NCBI RefSeq assembly: GCF_000744095.1
Contig: NZ_JQLI01000001.1
Coordinates: forward strand, 1,364,001 to 1,428,000
Length of the DNA: 64,000 bases
Direction of reading: 5' to 3'
Source: Cupriavidus necator A5-1
GTDB taxonomy: Bacteria; Pseudomonadota; Gammaproteobacteria; Burkholderiales; Burkholderiaceae
The notes below the pieces were generated by a model, which was given only the letters and a program-made list of their open reading frames with translations, did no database searches and was not told the DNA's origin. A program made the translations under genes and the position numbers. Shown in pieces: positions 59,493 to 64,000 of the stretch (the first letter of the stretch is position 1; every line of letters starts with the position of its first letter).

Positions 59493-60421
59493 GTCAGGCT
59501 ACCGCCTTCGATCGGAGCCTGCTCCATCCCAGAAACCCGCCTGATTTCCTCGGTCACGATGGCGATCAACGCCTCAGTTGCTGTGCTTAACGGCCGTTGC
59601 GGATGGCTCACGCAGACCAGATGCCGAACGATACGCGGCGCGACGATGGTATGCATGCGCAGCCTGCCATCTTCCACTGCGCGCTGCACCACGATGCGCG
59701 GCAGCACCGTGACAAAGCGCGTGGCTTGCACGAACCGCACGATGGTGCCGAGGATGTCGATCTCGAACTTCGGCGCAAGCGTGACGTCCTGCGCCTGCGT
59801 GGCCGTGTCCAGCACGACGCGCAGGCCATGGCGCTTGGTCGGCAGCACCAACTCCAGTGCCGGTAGCTTTGCCATCTCCACGGATTCCGGCAGGTCCGGG
59901 CCGTGCTCTGCGCTGGTCACCAGCACCATTTCCTCGTCGTGCATCGGCTGCACCTGCAGCGCCAGCCGGCCACGCTGGCGATGGACCACCGCCGCGTCAA
60001 GCTGGCCGGCGGAAACCAGATCGATCAGAGCGGTACTGAAGCCGTCCGCGACCGATACCTCTACGTTCGGATAGCGCGCGTTGAAACGCGCCAGCGAATC
60101 CACCAGCACGCTCTCCGTCTCGGACGCCACCATGCCAAGCGTGATGCGGCCGGCCATCTGCTCTTCTCGCTGCATCATCTGCTGCCGAGCGCCGGCGATG
60201 TCACGCACGATGGGAAGGAACAGACGGTACATCATGCGACCTGCAGCAGTCGGCACCATGCCGTGCGGGATGCGCTCGAACAGCTTCTGACCGAATTCCT
60301 CTTCCAGCCGTGCGATCTGCATGCTGAGCGCCGGCTGCACGATGTTCAGCCGCTTGGCCGCGCGCGTGACGGAGCCGTCCTCGAACAGCGCGATGAAGTA
60401 TTGGATTTGCTTGAGGTCCAT
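59489..60421 (-). CDS. LysR-family transcriptional regulator
   Basis: A 310-residue LysR protein of the NAC/Cbl-like group: DLKQIQYFIALFEDGSVTRAAKRL and QPALSMQIARLEEEFGQKLFER in the DNA-binding part, and an effector domain beginning at GRITLGMVASE. It is divergent from the molybdenum-hydroxylase operon (60689), with a 267-base AT-rich spacer, and is the likely regulator of it. Its 3' end touches the integrase scrap. Confidence 0.93.
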   Translation of the reverse strand: MDLKQIQYFIALFEDGSVTRAAKRLNIVQPALSMQIARLEEEFGQKLFERIPHGMVPTAAGRMMYRLFLPIVRDIAGARQQMMQREEQMAGRITLGMVASETESVLVDSLARFNARYPNVEVSVADGFSTALIDLVSAGQLDAAVVHRQRGRLALQVQPMHDEEMVLVTSAEHGPDLPESVEMAKLPALELVLPTKRHGLRVVLDTATQAQDVTLAPKFEIDILGTIVRFVQATRFVTVLPRIVVQRAVEDGRLRMHTIVAPRIVRHLVCVSHPQRPLSTATEALIAIVTEEIRRVSGMEQAPIEGGSLT

Positions 60422-60688
60422 GTGCAGGCAGATATCAATAGAAGTATGGCAACCACATCAATTTTCATGATGGCAGACGCAACCGTGGCGCTGCGCGAAA
60501 TCAGTTCATTCTCTCGCTATCCGGGGGTCATCAAGTGAAAGTCTATTTATCTATACATCATAATATTTGATTGCGTGGATCAAAAAACAATATTAGTCGT
60601 TATATCGAAATCTCCCTAATCTCCGTTTGACGTTGAACGGTTCCGCTGGCCTCCCGGCCCGAAACCGTCTCGCAACACGGAGTCGCAA

Positions 60689-63600
60689 ATGAAGAGATTC
60701 GATGCTGGCGAAACGACCGGCACGGTTCAGGAGACACAGGAGATCCGGCGTGCGCCCCACGTTGGCCGCCCGATGCAGCGCGTCGAGGACGCCGCCATCC
60801 TGACCGGTCGTGGACGCTATGCCGACGACCTGGGCGTGAGGCCCGGCACCCTGCACGCCGCCATCCTGCGCTCGCCGCACGCGCACGCTGAACTTGGCGC
60901 CATCGACTGCGCCGCCGCGTTGAAGGCGCCGGGCGTGCACGCCGTGCTGACCGGGGCCGATCTCCGCGGCTGGTCGAGGCCCTTCGTGGTGGGCGTGAAG
61001 GCGCCGATGGAGCAGTGGGCACTCGCCATGGAGCGCGTGCGCTATGTGGGCGAGCCGGTAGCCGTGCTGGTGGCCGAGAGCCGCGCGCTGGCGGAGGATG
61101 CGCTCGACCTCGTGCGGGTGGAGTACCGCGTGTTGCCGCCGGTGGTGTCGATCGAGGCCGCCGTCGCCGACGACGCGAGCGTGCTGCATCCCGGCCTCGG
61201 CAGCAACGTGGCCAGCGACCGCCATTTCCGCTATGGCGACCCCGAGGCCGCCTTTGCCGCCGCGCCGCACCGCGTGGCGCTGACCGCCCATTACCCGCGC
61301 AACACCTGCACGCCGATCGAGTGCGGCGTGGTGATTGCCGAACACTTGCCGGCCAACGAGGGCTACCAGGTCACTTCCAACTTCATGGGGCCGTTCTCGC
61401 TGCACGCCGTCATGGCAATGGCGCTGCAGGTCCCGGCCAACCGCCTGCGCCATGTCGCGCCGCGCGACTCGGGCGGCAGCTTCGGCGTCAAGCAGGCGGT
61501 GTTCCCCTACGTGGTGCTGATGTGCCTCGCCTCGCGCAAGGCGGGCGCGCCGGTGAAGTGGGTGGAAGACCGGCTCGAGCACCTGAGCGCCGCCACTTCT
61601 GCTACCGCGCGGCTTTCCACCTTGGAAGCCGCGGTCGAGGCGGACGGTCGGATCGTCGCGCTCTCGTACGACCAGCTTGAGGACTGCGGCGGCTACCTTC
61701 GTGCCCCGGAGCCCGCCACCTTCTACCGCATGCATGGCCTTCTGACCGGTGCCTACGCGATTCCGAACCTGCTGGTGCGCAACCGCGTGGTGCTGACCAA
61801 CAAGACGCCTACCGGACTCGTGCGCGGTTTCGGCGGGCCGCAGGTGTACTTTGCGCTGGAGCGGCTGGTGCAACGGATCGCGGTGGAGCTGGGCCTGGAT
61901 CCGCTCGACGTCTACCGGCGCAACTTCGTGCCCGCCGATGCCTTTCCTTATCGCGCCGCGGCGGGCGCACTGCTCGACTCCGGCAACTACCAGCTGGCGA
62001 TGTCGCGTGCGCTGGACGCGGGTGGCTACGGCGAGCTGAAGCGCCGTCGCGACGCCGCGCGTGCCGAGGGAAGGCTGTACGGCATCGGCTTTGCGGCCAT
62101 CGTCGAGCCCTCGGTGTCAAACATGGGCTATATCACCACCGCCACGCCGGCCGAGGCGCGCCGCAGGGCGGGCCCGAAGAACGGCGCCATCGCCAGCGCC
62201 ACGGTCAGCGTGGACCTGCTCGGCGGCGTGGTGGTGACCATCGCTTCCACACCGGCGGGACAGGGCCACATGACCGTGTCGGCGCAGGTCGTAGCCGACG
62301 TGCTCGGCATCGATCCGGGCGACGTCGTGGTCAACGTCGAATTCGACACGCACAAGGATGCCTGGTCCGTGGCCGCCGGCAACTATTCCAGCCGCTTCGC
62401 CGGTGCCGTGGCCGGCACCGTGCACCTGGCGGCCACGCGCGTACGCGACAAGCTGGCGCGCATCGTGGCCTCGCACCTGGGCTGCGACCCCGCCGAACTG
62501 GCCTTCGCGGATGGCCGCATCCAGCGCCGGGGCGCGCCCGATACCGCCCTGCCCTTTGCACGCGCGGCCAGCAATGCGCCGCACTGGTCGCCGCAGCTGC
62601 TGCCGGCCGGCGAGGAGCCCGGCCTGCGCGAAACCGTGTTCTGGTCGCCCCCCAACCTCGACGCCCCGGACGAACAGGACCGCGTCAACACCTCCGCCTG
62701 CTACGGCTTTGCCTTCGACCTGTGCGGCGTGGAGATCGACCGCGCTACCGGCCGCGTGCGCATCGACCGCTACGTGACGGCGCACGACGCCGGCAAGCTG
62801 CTCAACCCGGCGCTTGCCGACGGCCAGATCCGCGGCGCCTTCGCGCAGGGACTGGGCGCGGCGCTGATGGAGGAATTCCGCTACGGCCCGGACGGCAGCT
62901 TCCAGTCCGGCACGCTGGCGGACTACCTGATGCCGACTACGTGCGAGGTGCCCGACCCGCTCATCGTCCATCTGGAGACGCCGAGCCCGTTCACGCCGCT
63001 CGGCGCCAAGGGGCTGGGCGAGGGCAACAACATGAGCACGCCGCCATGCGTCGCCAACGCGGTGGCCGATGCGCTCCGCGTACGCGACATCCGCCTGCCG
63101 CTCACGCCCGCCAGGGTGATGGCGATGATCGGCTTCGACGACCCGCCGCCGTCGCGTCCTGAACTGGCCGAGGCAGCAAGTGCAGCCTCGGCGAGCGGCA
63201 AGGGTGGGGGCAAGAGCGGCAAGGCCCTGAGCGCGCGTGGCACGGTCGACCTGGACGCCACACCCGACGCCGTCTTTGCCGTCCTGCTCGACCCGCAGGC
63301 GCTGGCCAATGTCGTGCCGGGCTGCCACGCGCTCGTGCCCATCGGCGACAACCGCTACCGCGCCGACGTGACCGTGGGCGTGGGCATGATCAAGGCCCGC
63401 TACGAAGCCGAGATCGCGCTGTCCGACCTGGAGCCGCCGCACCGCCTGCGGCTGGCGGGCGCCGGCCTGTCGTCGCTCGGCAGCGCGCGCGGCGCGGGCC
63501 TGGTCGAGCTGGCCCCGCACGGCGCCGGCACCCGTCTCACATACGACTACGAGGCCGAGGTGTCCGGCAAGGTCGCCGCCGTCGGCGGCCGCATGCTCGA

Positions 63601-63724
63601 AGGCGCGGCCAAGGTGGTGTTGCGCCAGTTGTTCGAATCGCTCGGCCGGCAGGCCGGGGGCAAGCCCGCGCGTAAGCCGGGGTGGATCGCGCGCCTGCTG
63701 GCGCTCCTGGGAGTCCGTCGATGA
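60689..63724 (+). CDS. Molybdenum hydroxylase large subunit (CoxL-like) fused to a CoxG-like SRPBCC domain
   Basis: A 1011-residue fusion. Residues about 20-820 form the xanthine-dehydrogenase-family large subunit: GRPMQRVEDAAILTGRGRYADD start, the molybdopterin loops GGSFGVKQAVFPY, GLVRGFGGPQVYFALE and GAKGLGEGNN, the last with the catalytic Glu (about 777). The CODH-specific AYRCSFR loop is absent (RGFGG instead), so it is not a CO dehydrogenase. After a Gly/Lys/Ser linker (GKGGGKSGK), residues about 849-990 are a CoxG/SRPBCC domain (ARGTVDLDATPDAVF, LANVVPGCHALVPIGDNRYRAD). CGGAG lies before the ATG. The stop overlaps the next gene start by four bases (ATGA). Confidence 0.92.
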   Translation: MKRFDAGETTGTVQETQEIRRAPHVGRPMQRVEDAAILTGRGRYADDLGVRPGTLHAAILRSPHAHAELGAIDCAAALKAPGVHAVLTGADLRGWSRPFVVGVKAPMEQWALAMERVRYVGEPVAVLVAESRALAEDALDLVRVEYRVLPPVVSIEAAVADDASVLHPGLGSNVASDRHFRYGDPEAAFAAAPHRVALTAHYPRNTCTPIECGVVIAEHLPANEGYQVTSNFMGPFSLHAVMAMALQVPANRLRHVAPRDSGGSFGVKQAVFPYVVLMCLASRKAGAPVKWVEDRLEHLSAATSATARLSTLEAAVEADGRIVALSYDQLEDCGGYLRAPEPATFYRMHGLLTGAYAIPNLLVRNRVVLTNKTPTGLVRGFGGPQVYFALERLVQRIAVELGLDPLDVYRRNFVPADAFPYRAAAGALLDSGNYQLAMSRALDAGGYGELKRRRDAARAEGRLYGIGFAAIVEPSVSNMGYITTATPAEARRRAGPKNGAIASATVSVDLLGGVVVTIASTPAGQGHMTVSAQVVADVLGIDPGDVVVNVEFDTHKDAWSVAAGNYSSRFAGAVAGTVHLAATRVRDKLARIVASHLGCDPAELAFADGRIQRRGAPDTALPFARAASNAPHWSPQLLPAGEEPGLRETVFWSPPNLDAPDEQDRVNTSACYGFAFDLCGVEIDRATGRVRIDRYVTAHDAGKLLNPALADGQIRGAFAQGLGAALMEEFRYGPDGSFQSGTLADYLMPTTCEVPDPLIVHLETPSPFTPLGAKGLGEGNNMSTPPCVANAVADALRVRDIRLPLTPARVMAMIGFDDPPPSRPELAEAASAASASGKGGGKSGKALSARGTVDLDATPDAVFAVLLDPQALANVVPGCHALVPIGDNRYRADVTVGVGMIKARYEAEIALSDLEPPHRLRLAGAGLSSLGSARGAGLVELAPHGAGTRLTYDYEAEVSGKVAAVGGRMLEGAAKVVLRQLFESLGRQAGGKPARKPGWIARLLALLGVRR

Positions 63725-64000
63725 AACCCGCCGCCTTTGACTACCTGCGCGCCGAATCCGCGCAGCATGCGCTGGAAGCGCTGGCCCGTGCCGGCGAGAG
63801 TGCCCGCGTGCTGGCCGGCGGCCAGTCGCTGATGGCCGTGCTGAACATGCGCCTCGCGCAGCCGCAACTGCTGGTCGACATCTCGCGCACCTGTGACCTG
63901 GATACCGTGCGCGTCGAAGACGGCCACCTGGTGGCGGGCGCCGCCGCCACGCAGGGCAGTGTGGAATGGCGCCCGTCATTGGCCGACGAGGTACCGCTGC
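63721..64000 (+). CDS. Molybdenum hydroxylase FAD-binding subunit (CoxM-like), partial
   Basis: Starts with an ATG overlapping the large-subunit stop (ATGA), and runs off the window after 93 codons. The text KPAAFDYLRAESAQHALEAL and the FAD-binding loop VLAGGQSLMAVLNMRLAQP identify the medium subunit of CoxM/XdhB type. The iron-sulfur small subunit is expected just beyond the window. Confidence 0.9.
   Translation, partial: MKPAAFDYLRAESAQHALEALARAGESARVLAGGQSLMAVLNMRLAQPQLLVDISRTCDLDTVRVEDGHLVAGAAATQGSVEWRPSLADEVPL

Noticed and set aside
60593..61873. A 426-codon minus-strand frame
   Set aside because: Also antisense to the large subunit, starting far from any ribosome site.
62117..63979. 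A 620-codon open frame on the minus strand
   Set aside because: Antisense to the CoxL-CoxG fusion; His/Arg-rich composition without motifs.

Overview
The window is high-GC DNA from a beta-proteobacterium of the order Burkholderiales, most likely Cupriavidus or a close relative. The signs are many LysR and IclR regulators, tripartite-tricarboxylate (Bug/TctC) binding proteins, trimeric-type porins, a branched-chain-amino-acid-type ABC transporter beside acyl-CoA genes, FolE2 and a phasin-like protein. The density of insertion sequences, gene fragments and catabolic operons suggests an accessory region such as a second chromosome, megaplasmid or genomic island. No rRNA, tRNA or CRISPR array was seen. 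The genus is inferred from gene content only.

Layout. 1-443: start of a FixJ-type response regulator, cut by the window edge. 1325-8198: small metabolic and stress genes (GST, MFS exporter, peroxiredoxin-like protein, thioesterase-like protein) mixed with three LysR regulators. 8435-10048: a decayed ISL3-family element. 10250-14315: an aminoglycoside-phosphotransferase-like kinase gene split by an insertion carrying IS5-like and IS110-family transposases, and also frameshifted. 14479-25637: a long minus-strand catabolic operon holding, in order of transcription, a carotenoid-cleavage-type oxygenase, an acyl-CoA ligase, a second such oxygenase, an SCPx-type thiolase, an enoyl-CoA hydratase, an SDR, two Bug binding proteins and a porin, followed by the broken kinase gene. 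It is divergent from an IclR regulator. 26580-29915: a second IclR regulator with a divergent set of alpha/beta hydrolase, limonene-epoxide-hydrolase-fold protein and SDR.

29916-34260 is eroded: a porin tail, a KefB-type antiporter fragment, a glycine-rich repeat protein, a small membrane protein, Rnk, a long hairpin and a short phasin-like ORF. 34265-36635 is a compact sigma factor-FolE2-flavin reductase operon. 37200-38513 encodes a diheme cytochrome whose 5' end carries five perfect 7-bp repeats. 39138-41842 holds a 5'-truncated group II intron, a cluster of short repeats and an ISKra4-like element.

42387-49575 is a minus-strand operon (acyl-CoA synthetase, acyl-CoA dehydrogenase, iron alcohol dehydrogenase, CoA-transferase, MaoC dehydratase, GH88-type hydrolase) divergent from a LysR gene. 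An IS1634-family element follows, then a complete Liv-type ABC transporter (52885-57599). An 18-bp AT-rich motif lies upstream of both the operon and the transporter, so the LysR protein may control uptake and catabolism together. The right end carries an SDR lacking the usual Tyr/Lys pair, an integrase scrap, a LysR gene and the start of a molybdenum-hydroxylase operon whose large subunit is fused to a CoxG-like domain.

The best candidate for an undescribed system is the operon at 14479-25637 with its IclR gene: two iron oxygenases around an acyl-CoA ligase, a beta-oxidation set and dedicated uptake proteins. It looks like a pathway for cleaving an alkenyl substrate (phenylpropanoid, stilbene or apocarotenoid type). 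The substrate cannot be read from sequence.
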